This document shows positions 8,354 through 17,826 of a stretch of DNA of 64,000 nucleotides, one piece after another. Each line of letters starts with the position of its first letter. The first letter of the stretch is position 1. The DNA is from JAILLW01 sp045629045 (GTDB taxonomy: Bacteria > Bacillota > Clostridia > Lachnospirales > Lachnospiraceae). The translations under genes were made by a program, and so were the position numbers. The notes beneath the pieces are model-generated. The model was not told the DNA's origin and did not search any database. It worked only from the letters and a program-made list of their open reading frames with translations. The DNA is taken from positions 46,828 to 110,827 of the forward strand of contig JAZQQM010000001.1 in NCBI GenBank assembly GCA_045629045.1, given 5' to 3'.

Positions 8354-10052
8354 ATATCACCTTTTTAGTTTCCGACTTGGTATCCTTTGCTTCTTCCGCA
8401 GATTCCTTAGTCTGCTTTTTCCTGGATTTATCTTCTGTTTTTTTATCGGCATCATCAGAAGTTTCTTCTTCGGTATCATCTGCGCTTTCGTCCGACAAAT
8501 CCTCTTCGTCTTCTTCTGCTGCCTCGTCGGTTAATTCTTCTTCGTTTTCTTCGTCGGTTTCATCCGATAATTCTTCTTCAGACTCATCTTCATCCTCATC
8601 CGATAATTCCTCAGACCCATCTTCGTCCTCGTTTTCGGTTTCGTCCGTCAATTCCTCTTCGTTTTCATCGGCAGTTTCATCCGACAATTCCTCGTTTTCA
8701 TGAATACGTATAATCTCAGCTGCCACATGCTTGGCAAATATCTCGTATCCTTCTTCGTTCGGATGAACACTGTCGGGAATATAAGTAGATACAATATCAG
8801 CATCATGGGAATCAAAGAAATTTGAATTATACAGGTCAATTACACTGTATCCGTATTCTTCCGCAAGTTCGGTTACCGCATCTACGACAACTGTCTGTGA
8901 CAATAATTCCGGTCTTTCTTTACGAAGTACATCATGAAGCAGATTAGGCATAGGTGTCATAAAAATAACCTCTGCATCGGGATAATTCTCCTTAAGGCCC
9001 TTCATAAGTTCATCGAGGTCGCCGTAAAGTGTTCTTTGCTCACGATCGTCTATGTTTCCAACCATATCCTCATGCAGGCAGAAGCCATCGTTAGCGCCAC
9101 CCATAATAATTATTATATCCGTGTCTTCCGGTATATCCCGGTATCTTTCGCAGAATGCCTTATCCCAATATCTTCCGTAAGAGGAACCGCCGATACCGTA
9201 ATTTGATACCTGGGCACCCAATACCTCTCCCAATCTTGTGGGATATGAATAAGCCCTGTATTCATCCTCCGAATACACATCTGCCAAATTGGTAGCATCT
9301 GTTATGCTGTCTCCGAGACATGCTATTTTAAGAGAACTGAAGTCCTCCGTATTATTCTCAATAACCTCCTCATCGGCCTCCATCCATAATCTGGTTTCCT
9401 CCGATGAAGTTCTGAATTTCTGTCTGTCGGATAGATATATTTTATTATCGGCCGACGTTCCGCCGACGCTGTTACCCGATACGGTATTTCCCGATACACT
9501 GTTACCGGATACGGAATTACCCGATACCGAATTGCCCGATACCGAATTACCGGATACACTTTCATCCGGCACGCTGTTTCCAGATACCGTGTCCTCTTCA
9601 ACACGGTTTTCCGAAACCGAACCCATATTGGCCACTGCTTCCAAGCCAAGCTGAGCTACTCTGTCCACATTATCTTTTACAGAACCGGCTTCCCAGTCGT
9701 CATCGGTTTCATTACCGTCTTCGCCGGCCTCTTCACTTTCATCTTCAACAGGTGCGGAGTCATCCGATGCCAAATTCCATGGATCTTCGTCGATATTACT
9801 TGTTCTTTCCTCGTCCACGTACGCATTTTGGTCTATATATTCTTTTATTTCTTCGGTTGACAGTTGGGAAATTTCCTTAATTTCTTCCTTATGGGTTTCG
9901 GTTTCCTTAGTCACCTCAATATATCTTTGTTCGCGTTCTTCTTCAAACACTTTATCGTTGTACAAAGATATACCCTTATCCACACCATACGCAGCCGCAA
10001 TAATACATCCCATTGCAGCTATTGTAATCAGTATCCTTTTTACTGCTTTCAT
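8340..10052 (-). CDS. SGNH/GDSL hydrolase with VSGNS repeats and acidic tail
   Basis: 570 residues. N-terminal signal anchor (about 7-25), an acidic linker, nine pentads of VSGNS type at 156-200, then an SGNH esterase domain: block I GDSIT (Ser249), oxyanion Gly/Asn in GGANDGF, catalytic pair Asp427/His430 in PDSVHPNEEGY. Residues 452-550 are a very acidic repetitive tail (ELSDE, ELTDE units) ending in a short Lys-rich part. Likely an exported esterase acting on surface glycans or acyl groups; the pentads probably form an extended spacer. Position between rlmB and sigH is unusual. rlmB stops 4 bp inside its start, and it overlaps sigH by 14 bp. Confidence 0.8.
   Translation of the reverse strand: MKAVKRILITIAAMGCIIAAAYGVDKGISLYNDKVFEEEREQRYIEVTKETETHKEEIKEISQLSTEEIKEYIDQNAYVDEERTSNIDEDPWNLASDDSAPVEDESEEAGEDGNETDDDWEAGSVKDNVDRVAQLGLEAVANMGSVSENRVEEDTVSGNSVPDESVSGNSVSGNSVSGNSVSGNSVSGNTVSGNSVGGTSADNKIYLSDRQKFRTSSEETRLWMEADEEVIENNTEDFSSLKIACLGDSITDATNLADVYSEDEYRAYSYPTRLGEVLGAQVSNYGIGGSSYGRYWDKAFCERYRDIPEDTDIIIIMGGANDGFCLHEDMVGNIDDREQRTLYGDLDELMKGLKENYPDAEVIFMTPMPNLLHDVLRKERPELLSQTVVVDAVTELAEEYGYSVIDLYNSNFFDSHDADIVSTYIPDSVHPNEEGYEIFAKHVAAEIIRIHENEELSDETADENEEELTDETENEDEDGSEELSDEDEDESEEELSDETDEENEEELTDEAAEEDEEDLSDESADDTEEETSDDADKKTEDKSRKKQTKESAEEAKDTKSETKKVIYARE
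9453..9587 (-). repeat. 15-bp tandem repeat encoding VSGNS pentads
   Basis: Nine consecutive 15-bp units inside the SGNH gene, encoding VSGNS with variants VPDES, VSGNT and VGGTS. Central units are almost identical in DNA (ATACCGAATT core on the plus strand), so the copy number could change by slippage without breaking the frame. Confidence 0.9.
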
Positions 10053-10783
10053 CTTCTTTGTCTTACAATCTCATACGCAAGAACACCTGCTGCCACAGAG
10101 GCATTCAGCGAATCAATATCACCTTTCATAGGAATAGACGCAACCATATCACATTTTTCCTTGATCAGTCTTCCTACACCCTCACCCTCGTTACCTATAA
10201 CGAGGCCGATCGAACCCTTCAAATTAAGATCGTACATAGGCGTGCCGTCCATATCGGCACACACAAACCACATCCCCTTTTGTTTTAACTCCTCAATAGT
10301 TTTAGCTAAATTAGTAACCTTGGCAACAGGCGTATAGTTAAGTGCCCCCGCAGATGTACGCGCAACTGTTGCCGTAAGTCCCACAGCACGATTTTTCGGA
10401 ATAATTACCCCGTGCGCTCCCGAAAGATTTGCTGTACGAATAATGGCACCAAGATTATGGGGATCTTCTATACTGTCAAGCAGTATAAAGAACGGATCTT
10501 CATTCTTCTTAGCTGCCAAAGCAAACATATCCTCTATTTCGGAATACTCATAAGCGGCCACAACCGCAATTACACCCTGATGTTTTCCTGTTTCGGACAT
10601 ATTATCAAGTCTGTCTTTGTCCACATACTTAATCAGAGTATCCCTTTTTCTGGCCTCACGTTTAATAGTCATAACAGGGCCATCCTGGCATCCGTCAAGA
10701 ATATACAATTTATCAATTTCTTTGCCGGCTCTAAATGCCTCTATTACGGGATTTCTACCCTCAATTATTGTCTCCATCCACAA
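10049..10783 (-). CDS. rlmB: 23S rRNA (guanosine-2'-O)-methyltransferase RlmB (TrmH family)
   Basis: 244 residues, standard length. N-terminal substrate-binding domain (IIEGRNPVIEAFRAG) then the SPOUT knot: motif 1 NPHNLGAIIRTANLSGAHG, motif 2 IGLVIGNEGEGV, motif 3 IPMKGDIDSLNASVAAGV. Methylates 23S rRNA with SAM. It overlaps mrnC upstream by 23 bp and the SGNH gene downstream by 4 bp, in the conserved cysS-mrnC-rlmB order, confirming the assignment. Confidence 0.93.
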   Translation of the reverse strand: MWMETIIEGRNPVIEAFRAGKEIDKLYILDGCQDGPVMTIKREARKRDTLIKYVDKDRLDNMSETGKHQGVIAVVAAYEYSEIEDMFALAAKKNEDPFFILLDSIEDPHNLGAIIRTANLSGAHGVIIPKNRAVGLTATVARTSAGALNYTPVAKVTNLAKTIEELKQKGMWFVCADMDGTPMYDLNLKGSIGLVIGNEGEGVGRLIKEKCDMVASIPMKGDIDSLNASVAAGVLAYEIVRQRR

Positions 10784-11204
10784 CCTCGATTCCTTTTTTT
10801 ACAATATAAACAATCCTGTCCTTTTGGCCGGTCAGGTATAAGTAGCCAAGTAAAGCTTCAAATCCTGTAGCCTTAAGGTACTCCGACAATGAAGCATTCT
10901 TGGCGGTAGAAGAAGGCTTGGCATTCTTACCTCGCTTATATACGGCAACCTCTTCTTCCGTCAAATCTTCCTTAATTGCTTTAATAATTTCGGCCTGAGC
11001 TTTTGCACTGACATACTTGGTTGTTTTCTTATGAAGCTTGTTGTTTGAAGTGTTTCCCTTACATACAACGAATGACCTGACTAGCAGGTCATAAATTGCA
11101 TCACCGATATACGCCAGGGTAAGGGGTGAATATGTTCGTATGTCAATTTCCTTAAGCTCGAACTCTTTTTTCAGTTCAAAAATAAGATCTATGCCTTGTG
11201 CCAC
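10761..11204 (-). CDS. mrnC: Mini-ribonuclease III
   Basis: 147 residues, RNase III catalytic domain without dsRNA-binding domain. Catalytic region TLAYIGDAIYDLLVRS (Asp) and the second acidic motif in TGFEALLGYLYLTG. Trims 23S rRNA precursor ends in the family. It overlaps the end of cysS by 16 bp and rlmB by 23 bp, so the three genes are one tightly packed unit. Confidence 0.93.
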   Translation of the reverse strand: MAQGIDLIFELKKEFELKEIDIRTYSPLTLAYIGDAIYDLLVRSFVVCKGNTSNNKLHKKTTKYVSAKAQAEIIKAIKEDLTEEEVAVYKRGKNAKPSSTAKNASLSEYLKATGFEALLGYLYLTGQKDRIVYIVKKGIEVVDGDNN

Positions 11205-12598
11205 TTGACGCCCTCTCTTGTATCTTCAATAACTATTCCCTTAGATAAAAGTTCATCACGTATAGCATCCGCTTTTGCAAAATCCTTGGCTTTCTTAGCT
11301 TCCTTACGCTCGGCTATCTTAGCCTCCACCATAGCTGTAAGTTCATCATCGACATCTTCGCTGCCCTTTGAGGCTTCCTCCTTCTTAAGAAGGTCAAAGC
11401 CCAATACGTAATCATAGTCATCAATAACAGCAAGCTTGGTTGCTCCGTTAATATCAGCCTTAAGCACATCATATAACAGCGTAATTCCCATAGATGTGTT
11501 AACATCATTTCCCACAACTTCGGCGAACTTATCATGATACTCTTTTACTGTATCCTTATTTACCTCGCCCTCATTGGCAATAGTTGCTATTTTATTCTTT
11601 AATTTCCTATAAGTGTTAGCGGCCTGGTCAAGGGCATCGTATGAAAATGTAAGAGGCTTACGATAATGTGACGAAAGTGCGAAGAATCTGTATACCACAG
11701 GATCGTAACCTTTTTCTTCAAGCAAAGATACCGTAAGGAACTCGCCCTTTGACTTACTCATTTTACCTGTTTCATCATTAAGATGATGAACATGGAACCA
11801 GTAATTACACCATTTATGACCGATGTATGATTCACTTTGGGCTATTTCATTAGTATGATGAGGGAACATATTGTCCACGCCGCCGCAGTGAATATCCATA
11901 TATTCCCCAAGATGCTTCATACTGATGCATGAGCACTCTATATGCCAGCCGGGATATCCCACACCCCAGGGGCTGTCCCACTTAAGGGCCTGATCTTCGA
12001 ATTTTGATTTGGTAAACCACAGAACGAAATCATTCTTATTCTTCTTATTATCGTCCTCTGTTACATCATCTCTTACACCAACGAGAAGTTCGTCCTCGTT
12101 CTGATTACCGAACACGTAGTAATTCTCCAGTTTTGACGTATCAAAGTATACGTTTTCTCCTGCCTTGTATGCATATCCTTTGTCCAACAGCACTTCAATC
12201 ATATGTATGAACTCGGGGATACAATTTGTAGCAGGTTCAACAACATCCGGAGTCTTGATGTTAAGCTTCTTACAGTCGCTAAAGAATGCATCTGTATAGA
12301 ACTTAGCTATTTCCATAACAGTCTTGTGCTCTCTCTTGGCGCCTTTTAGCATCTTATCTTCGCCTGTGTCCGCATCCGATGAAAGATGACCCACATCCGT
12401 AATGTTCATAACACGTTTAACATCGTAGCCACTGTAACGTAACAATTTTTCAAGTACGTCCTCCATAAGGTAGCTTCTTAAATTTCCGATATGTGCGAAA
12501 TGATAAACAGTAGGGCCGCAGGTGTACATTGCGACCTTACCCGGTTCATTCTCCTTAAACTGTTCAACTCTTTTGGTAAGTGAATTGTAAAGCTTCAT
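11189..12598 (-). CDS. cysS: Cysteinyl-tRNA synthetase
   Basis: Class I aminoacyl-tRNA synthetase, 469 residues as expected. Zinc/cysteine site CGPTVY, HIGH variant HIGN in HFAHIGNLRSYL, second zinc part HCGGVDNMFPHH, and KMSKS loop GKMSKSKGEFL. A C-terminal helical domain follows. It is 34 bp after ispF and overlaps mrnC. No T-box leader is visible in the short gap before it, so it is probably transcribed with ispF. Confidence 0.97.
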   Translation of the reverse strand: MKLYNSLTKRVEQFKENEPGKVAMYTCGPTVYHFAHIGNLRSYLMEDVLEKLLRYSGYDVKRVMNITDVGHLSSDADTGEDKMLKGAKREHKTVMEIAKFYTDAFFSDCKKLNIKTPDVVEPATNCIPEFIHMIEVLLDKGYAYKAGENVYFDTSKLENYYVFGNQNEDELLVGVRDDVTEDDNKKNKNDFVLWFTKSKFEDQALKWDSPWGVGYPGWHIECSCISMKHLGEYMDIHCGGVDNMFPHHTNEIAQSESYIGHKWCNYWFHVHHLNDETGKMSKSKGEFLTVSLLEEKGYDPVVYRFFALSSHYRKPLTFSYDALDQAANTYRKLKNKIATIANEGEVNKDTVKEYHDKFAEVVGNDVNTSMGITLLYDVLKADINGATKLAVIDDYDYVLGFDLLKKEEASKGSEDVDDELTAMVEAKIAERKEAKKAKDFAKADAIRDELLSKGIVIEDTREGVKWHKA

Positions 12599-12632
12599 TT
12601 TATGTATATATCTCCTTAAAAAAATATCTTAA

Positions 12633-13178
12633 TTAATCTGCTTTCTTGCATCCGCCGCAGGATTCACATTGTGAATATTCCGTAACATCAATTGATGTTA
12701 ATGTTGAAGGACTTGTCAAAAGGCATATTGCCTGAGCGGATATTCCTTCTCCGCTTCCTGTAAATCCGAGGCCTTCTTCCGTAGTAGCCTTAACATTAAC
12801 CTGCGAAATATCTATTCCCAGTGCATCTGCAATATTGGCTCTCATTGTATCTATATAAGGGCGCATTTTAGGTGCCTCGGCTATGATTGTAGCATCAATA
12901 TTCTCGATGAAAAATAAATTTTGATTTAACAATTCGCCTACTTCCCGTAATAAGATAACGGATGATATCCCCTCGTATTTAGGATCCGTGTCGGGAAAAT
13001 GCTTGCCGATATCTCCCAATGCAGCCGCGCCAAGCAAAGCATCCGAAATGGCATGGAGAAGCACGTCCGCATCCGAATGGCCAAGAAGCCCCTTTTCGTA
13101 AGGAATCTTAACACCTCCCATAATAAGGTCCCGGCCTTCTACAAGTTTATGTACATCATATCCCATTCCGATTCTCAT
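12633..13178 (-). CDS. ispF: 2-C-methyl-D-erythritol 2,4-cyclodiphosphate synthase
   Basis: MEP isoprenoid pathway enzyme. Zinc ligands in MGYDVHKL (Asp8, His10) and GHSDADVLLHAI; substrate loop DIGKHFPDTDP and the C-terminal KATTEEGLGFTGSGEGI are all present. At 181 residues it is about 20 longer than usual: the family core ends near residue 160 and is followed by a tail with CESCGGCKK, a possible metal-binding or redox motif not part of the known enzyme. Its GTG/ATG region abuts the upstream EAL gene stop (shared base at 13178). Confidence 0.94.
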   Translation of the reverse strand: MRIGMGYDVHKLVEGRDLIMGGVKIPYEKGLLGHSDADVLLHAISDALLGAAALGDIGKHFPDTDPKYEGISSVILLREVGELLNQNLFFIENIDATIIAEAPKMRPYIDTMRANIADALGIDISQVNVKATTEEGLGFTGSGEGISAQAICLLTSPSTLTSIDVTEYSQCESCGGCKKAD

Positions 13179-14878
13179 TAATATATTCTCTCTCCCATAA
13201 GTTTTAATTCAAACTCACTCTTCGGCATAGGTCGGTCAAACAAAAATCCCTGAGCGCCCTGACAATTAATTTCCTTAAGGAATTCCATTTGGTCAAGGGT
13301 TTCAACACCTTCCGCAACTACATTCATATTAAGTTCATTAACCATTTTAACGATATTCTTAACAACCGACTTCCCCTGAGCATTGGAATTATCCATATCA
13401 AGCTTGGCTAAGAAAGATTTATCAAGCTTAATCGTATCAACGTTAAGATCTTTAATGAGATTAAGCGATGAATATCCTGTTCCGAAATCGTCAAGTGAAA
13501 TCTCAATATTTGCCGCTTTCATGGTATTTACGAACTCACTCAAAGCTTCAAAATCTTCATATCCCGACATTTCGGTTATTTCTATTTCAATATATTCCGG
13601 CTCCACATTATAGGATTCTATCAGCTTAATAATTCTCTGAGCCAGTTTTTTATTAAGGAAGTTGGCTCTCGAGAAGTTCACCGACACTTTAACAGGTTCA
13701 ATTCCCTTCTTCTTCCACTCAACAATATGTTCACATACCTTATTAAGCATATAAAAATCAAGATGTGAAATCGAACCGTCTCTTTCAAGTACCGGTATAA
13801 AGTCCATGGGAGGTACCACTTTACCGTCCACAACCCAGCGGCATAATGCCTCGGCACTCATAAGGCGTGAATTCTTAAGGTCAACCTTCGGCTGATAATA
13901 TACTACGAACTGCTCCTTTTTGATTGCCGTCAGGAAGTTATTTGATACATCTTCATCATGAGCCGATGCCATAAGCATTTCTTCTCTGAAATATACAATA
14001 TCCCCTGCCGAAGGATTACGGGTATAGTTGTATGCGGCCTTCGTTGCTTCAAGAACTCTTATGGCGGTATCTTCTTCTTTGTTATCGTATACCCCCATTC
14101 TTATCATAAGATCGAGTTCGATATTTTTCGTATCAAGTTCCACCAAAACACGCCTTGTGGACAGGAACTCTATGATACTGTCAGTTCTGTCTTTCTCCAC
14201 AAGTATGAAGAATGAATCTCCGGATACACGTCCGAAAAGTTCTCCCTTTTTAAGGAAATCCCGGGTCTGGCGTGACAATTCCTTAAGTATTTTATCTCCC
14301 TGACGATTTCCGAAGCGATTATTAATGTAATTAAAGTTCTTAATGTTAAAGAATATCGAATTATACAGGAATAATTTATTGATATTCTTCATTTCATTAA
14401 CGTAGTTAATAATACCGGTAGAATTGCAGGCTCCTGTCAAATGGTCCGTAATCGTAGCCTGCTTCATTATAATTCCGGCACGCATTTTGGAAAGGCAGTC
14501 AAAAAGTACCTGGATAATAAATTCCAGTTCCTTTTCACTCTCATCTTCCCAAAATACATCCTTTAAAGGATATAATTCGATTTGAACAACACCCCAGTCA
14601 TCCGTAACAAATGTCTGACGCAATCCACCCTCGGCATTATAACCGTTTTTATCAAGATATATTTCGTTTCTGTCCTGTATCTGTTCAAACACAAGACCCG
14701 ATGCCGGCGAATTAACAATTATAAGACACCTGCCCAATTGCAGCTTCTGTGCCGAAATATTGGCTGCTTCCTTCATTATCTCAAAATATTCGTTGAGCGT
14801 AGATGTCTCATTCGACAATTTCATATAAAAGTCGATAAAATTTTGAGTGCAAATCATTCCATCCATAATTTTCCCCAC
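13178..14878 (-). CDS. Degenerate-GGDEF / intact EAL c-di-GMP phosphodiesterase
   Basis: 566 residues, no membrane helix. An N-terminal sensory part (1-140, unrecognised) precedes a GGDEF domain whose signature reads SGDSF (GRVSGDSFFILVE), so cyclase activity is doubtful. The EAL domain keeps EALCRW, the Asn of SVNFSR, EIEITE, DDFGTGYSS, IKLDKS, AEGVET and QGFLFDRPMP, so c-di-GMP hydrolysis is likely. It sits between gatB and ispF with almost no gap, an odd place for a signalling gene, and may be read through from the gat operon. Confidence 0.87.
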   Translation of the reverse strand: MGKIMDGMICTQNFIDFYMKLSNETSTLNEYFEIMKEAANISAQKLQLGRCLIIVNSPASGLVFEQIQDRNEIYLDKNGYNAEGGLRQTFVTDDWGVVQIELYPLKDVFWEDESEKELEFIIQVLFDCLSKMRAGIIMKQATITDHLTGACNSTGIINYVNEMKNINKLFLYNSIFFNIKNFNYINNRFGNRQGDKILKELSRQTRDFLKKGELFGRVSGDSFFILVEKDRTDSIIEFLSTRRVLVELDTKNIELDLMIRMGVYDNKEEDTAIRVLEATKAAYNYTRNPSAGDIVYFREEMLMASAHDEDVSNNFLTAIKKEQFVVYYQPKVDLKNSRLMSAEALCRWVVDGKVVPPMDFIPVLERDGSISHLDFYMLNKVCEHIVEWKKKGIEPVKVSVNFSRANFLNKKLAQRIIKLIESYNVEPEYIEIEITEMSGYEDFEALSEFVNTMKAANIEISLDDFGTGYSSLNLIKDLNVDTIKLDKSFLAKLDMDNSNAQGKSVVKNIVKMVNELNMNVVAEGVETLDQMEFLKEINCQGAQGFLFDRPMPKSEFELKLMGERIY

Positions 14879-14892
14879 AACACTTCTTTATA

Positions 14893-16332
14893 CTACAGTA
14901 GTTCTTTAAGCATCTTATTAACACTACCCGGATCGGCTTTGCCCTGCATAGCTTTCATTGTCTGACCTACCAGGAATCCTATAGCCTTTTCCTTACCGTT
15001 ATGATAATCTTCAACCGACTGAGGGTTATTCGCAATTACTTCCTCAACGACCTTGCGAAGGGCTCCCTCGTCATTTACTGTCTTTAATCCTTTTTCCTCT
15101 ACATATTTTTCGGGATCTATATCTTCAAAGAACATTACTTCAAAGACTTCCTTTGCAACAGTTCCGTTAATAGCCTTGGTTTCCTGAAGTTTTATAAGTT
15201 TAGCCAAAGCTTCGGGTTTGAATGATATATCCTGAGGATCAAGTTCCTTTTCCTTAAGGATTCTCATTGTCTCACCCATAAGGTAGTTACTTACCTTTTT
15301 AGGATCGGCACCCATGGCTACCGTATTTTCGAATACATCCGCCATTTTCTTTGATTCGGTAATAATATCGATATCATACTCCGGAATACCGAATTCCTTA
15401 GCATATCTTTCCTTCTTGGCCTCACGGAATTCCGGTTCGTTAGCTTTAATTCTGTCAAGGAACTCCTCCGACAAAGATATGGGAACCAGGTCGGGATCCG
15501 GGAAGTATCTGTAGTCCTGCGCATCTTCCTTAGATCTCATTGCATAGGATTCGCCTGCATTATCGTCCCACCTTCTGGTTTCCTGAACTACCTTCTGCCC
15601 TGATTCTATTAAGTCTATTTGTCGCTCGGTTTCGCCCTCAATAGCTCTTCTTATTGCCTTAAACGAATTAAGGTTCTTCATTTCCGTTCTTGTACCGAAT
15701 TCCTTGGCACCGACTTCTCTTATGGAAAGATTAACATCGGCTCTCATGGAACCTTCCTGAAGCTTGCAGTCGGAAGCTCCCAGGTACTGAACAGTCATTT
15801 TCAGTTTTTCAAGATATGCAATAACCTCATCGGCGCTTCTCATATCAGGTTCGGATACGATTTCGATAAGAGGTACTCCGGAACGGTTATAATCTACATA
15901 TGAGCAGTCATCCCATTCATCATGAATGAGTTTTCCCGCATCCTCTTCCATATGTATTTCATGAATTCCGATTGCCTTTGTACCGTTTTCGGTTTCAATG
16001 TCAACATGACCGTTACGGCAAATCGGAAGATATAACTGCGAAATCTGATAGTTTTGCGGATTATCCGGATAAAAATAATTTTTTCTGTCAAACTTACAAT
16101 ATCTGGTTATATCGCAATTGGTTGCCAAACCTACAGCAACCGCATATTCAAGTACCTGCTTGTTAAGAACGGGAAGTGATCCCGGCATACCTGTACATAC
16201 CGGACAGGTATGGGTATTTGGGTCTCCGCCGAACTGTGTTGAGCATCCGCAGAAAATTTTGGTTTTAGTAGCAAGTTCCACATGAACCTCAAGTCCGATG
16301 ACAGTTTCGTAATTCTTACTCATCTTATTCAC
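14893..16332 (-). CDS. gatB: Asp/Glu-tRNA(Asn/Gln) amidotransferase subunit B
   Basis: 479 residues. GatB N-terminal signature YETVIGLEVHVELATKTK, zinc cysteines (CGCSTQFGG, CPVC), the kinase-like site VDYNRSGVPLIEIV, and the YqeY-like tail ending FLVGQTMKAMQGKADPG. Phosphorylates the mischarged tRNA carboxylate before amide transfer. The start overlaps gatA's stop by 8 bp. Confidence 0.97.
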   Translation of the reverse strand: MNKMSKNYETVIGLEVHVELATKTKIFCGCSTQFGGDPNTHTCPVCTGMPGSLPVLNKQVLEYAVAVGLATNCDITRYCKFDRKNYFYPDNPQNYQISQLYLPICRNGHVDIETENGTKAIGIHEIHMEEDAGKLIHDEWDDCSYVDYNRSGVPLIEIVSEPDMRSADEVIAYLEKLKMTVQYLGASDCKLQEGSMRADVNLSIREVGAKEFGTRTEMKNLNSFKAIRRAIEGETERQIDLIESGQKVVQETRRWDDNAGESYAMRSKEDAQDYRYFPDPDLVPISLSEEFLDRIKANEPEFREAKKERYAKEFGIPEYDIDIITESKKMADVFENTVAMGADPKKVSNYLMGETMRILKEKELDPQDISFKPEALAKLIKLQETKAINGTVAKEVFEVMFFEDIDPEKYVEEKGLKTVNDEGALRKVVEEVIANNPQSVEDYHNGKEKAIGFLVGQTMKAMQGKADPGSVNKMLKELL

Positions 16333-17800
16333 CGTCCTTTCTATCCGTTACTGTTTTATGATAAATACCGGTAGCACATTCATAAGCATAGGCGGTATTT
16401 ATTAATTTCTTTTCATTAAAGGAATCCCCTATAAGCTGCATTCCGATAGGAAGGCCCTTGGAATCTGTTCCGCAGGGAACACTAAGTCCCGGAAGTCCTG
16501 CCAGATTAACGGAAATTGTATAAATATCCGACAAATACATGGCAATGGGATCCGATAAACTTTCTCCCAGTTTAGGCGCCGTAGTGGGAGCTGCAGGTCC
16601 CAATATTACATCATACTTGGCAAAAGCCTCGTCAAAAGCCTTTTTAATAAGTGCCTTTACTTTAAGGGCTTTCAGATAATATGCATCATAGTATCCCGAA
16701 CTTAACACGAAGGAGCCCAGCATAATTCTACGCTTTACTTCCGCACCGAAGCCCTCGGAACGGGATTTCTTATACATGTTATGTAAACCGTTGTATTCTT
16801 CTGTTCTGTAGCCGTACTTAATACCGTCAAATCTTTCAAGATTCGAAGATGCCTCTGCAGCCGCTATGGTGTAATATGTAGGAATTGCATATTCAACAAG
16901 GCTAAGGTCAAACTCTTCAACAGTAGCACCCTTTGATTTAAGTACCTCTACCGCCTTATAAATCGAATCGGCCACTTCCTTATCAAGACCTTCCCCGAAA
17001 TAATCTCTCGGTATACCTATTTTCATACCCGTAAGATCTTCGCTAAGTGCCGAAGTAAAATCATTATCATCTCGCGATACGGATGTTGAATCCTTTGAAT
17101 CGTATGAACAGATAGCTTCCATGATGGTTGCAAGATCTCTTACATCCTTACACAAAGGTCCTATCTGATCCAGCGAAGAACCGTAGGCAATAAGTCCGTA
17201 ACGTGATACTCTTCCGTAAGTAGGCTTCATTCCCACAACACCGCAATATGAAGCAGGCTGTCTTATTGAACCGCCCGTATCGGAACCCAGCGCATAGAAC
17301 ACTTCGTTTGCTGCAACAGCCGCAGCGCTTCCTCCCGATGAACCTCCGGGTACATGCTCGGGATTTCTCGGGTTCTTGGTGGGTCCGTAATATGAGGTTT
17401 CTGTTGTGGAACCCATCGCGAATTCGTCCATATTGGTTTTACCCACAATAACGGCACCGGCCTTCTTAAGATTAAGAACGGCTTCCGATGAAAATGTGGG
17501 AATAAAATTATAAAGAATCTTGGAAGAACAAGTAGTAAGTAGTCCTTCCGTACACATATTATCCTTAATTGCCACCGGCACACCTGCCAAAGGCCCCGTA
17601 AGTGACCCATCGTCAATTTTCTTTTGAATCTCTTCTGCCTGCTTTAAGGCGCCTTCCTCGTCAACCGTTACGAAACAGTTATATTTAGGCTCGCTTTCCT
17701 TAATTTGTGAAAGAACTGCTTTTGTCGCCTCAAGCACACTTACCTTTTTGTATTTAATTGCCTGTCCAAGTTCGCAGGCAGTCATGCTTAGAATATCCAT
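16325..17800 (-). CDS. gatA: Asp/Glu-tRNA amidotransferase subunit A
   Basis: Amidase-signature glutaminase of GatCAB, 491 residues. Ser-cisSer-Lys triad is visible: Lys in AIKDNMCTEG, cis-Ser and nucleophile in GGSSGGSAAAVAA and GSDTGGSIRQPASYCG. Liberates ammonia from glutamine for GatB. Middle gene of gatC-gatA-gatB. Confidence 0.97.
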   Translation of the reverse strand: MDILSMTACELGQAIKYKKVSVLEATKAVLSQIKESEPKYNCFVTVDEEGALKQAEEIQKKIDDGSLTGPLAGVPVAIKDNMCTEGLLTTCSSKILYNFIPTFSSEAVLNLKKAGAVIVGKTNMDEFAMGSTTETSYYGPTKNPRNPEHVPGGSSGGSAAAVAANEVFYALGSDTGGSIRQPASYCGVVGMKPTYGRVSRYGLIAYGSSLDQIGPLCKDVRDLATIMEAICSYDSKDSTSVSRDDNDFTSALSEDLTGMKIGIPRDYFGEGLDKEVADSIYKAVEVLKSKGATVEEFDLSLVEYAIPTYYTIAAAEASSNLERFDGIKYGYRTEEYNGLHNMYKKSRSEGFGAEVKRRIMLGSFVLSSGYYDAYYLKALKVKALIKKAFDEAFAKYDVILGPAAPTTAPKLGESLSDPIAMYLSDIYTISVNLAGLPGLSVPCGTDSKGLPIGMQLIGDSFNEKKLINTAYAYECATGIYHKTVTDRKDGE

Positions 17801-17826
17801 CTGTTTATCCTCGTAAAAATATATTT

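Noticed and set aside
8377..8703. Plus-strand 108-residue Ser-rich frame
   Set aside because: It is the antisense of the Asp/Glu-rich tail of the SGNH gene; composition reflects the repeat, with no SD or promoter.
9453..9587. Regular repeats resembling a CRISPR array
   Set aside because: Units are 15 bp, contiguous without spacers and in frame inside a gene; no cas genes nearby.
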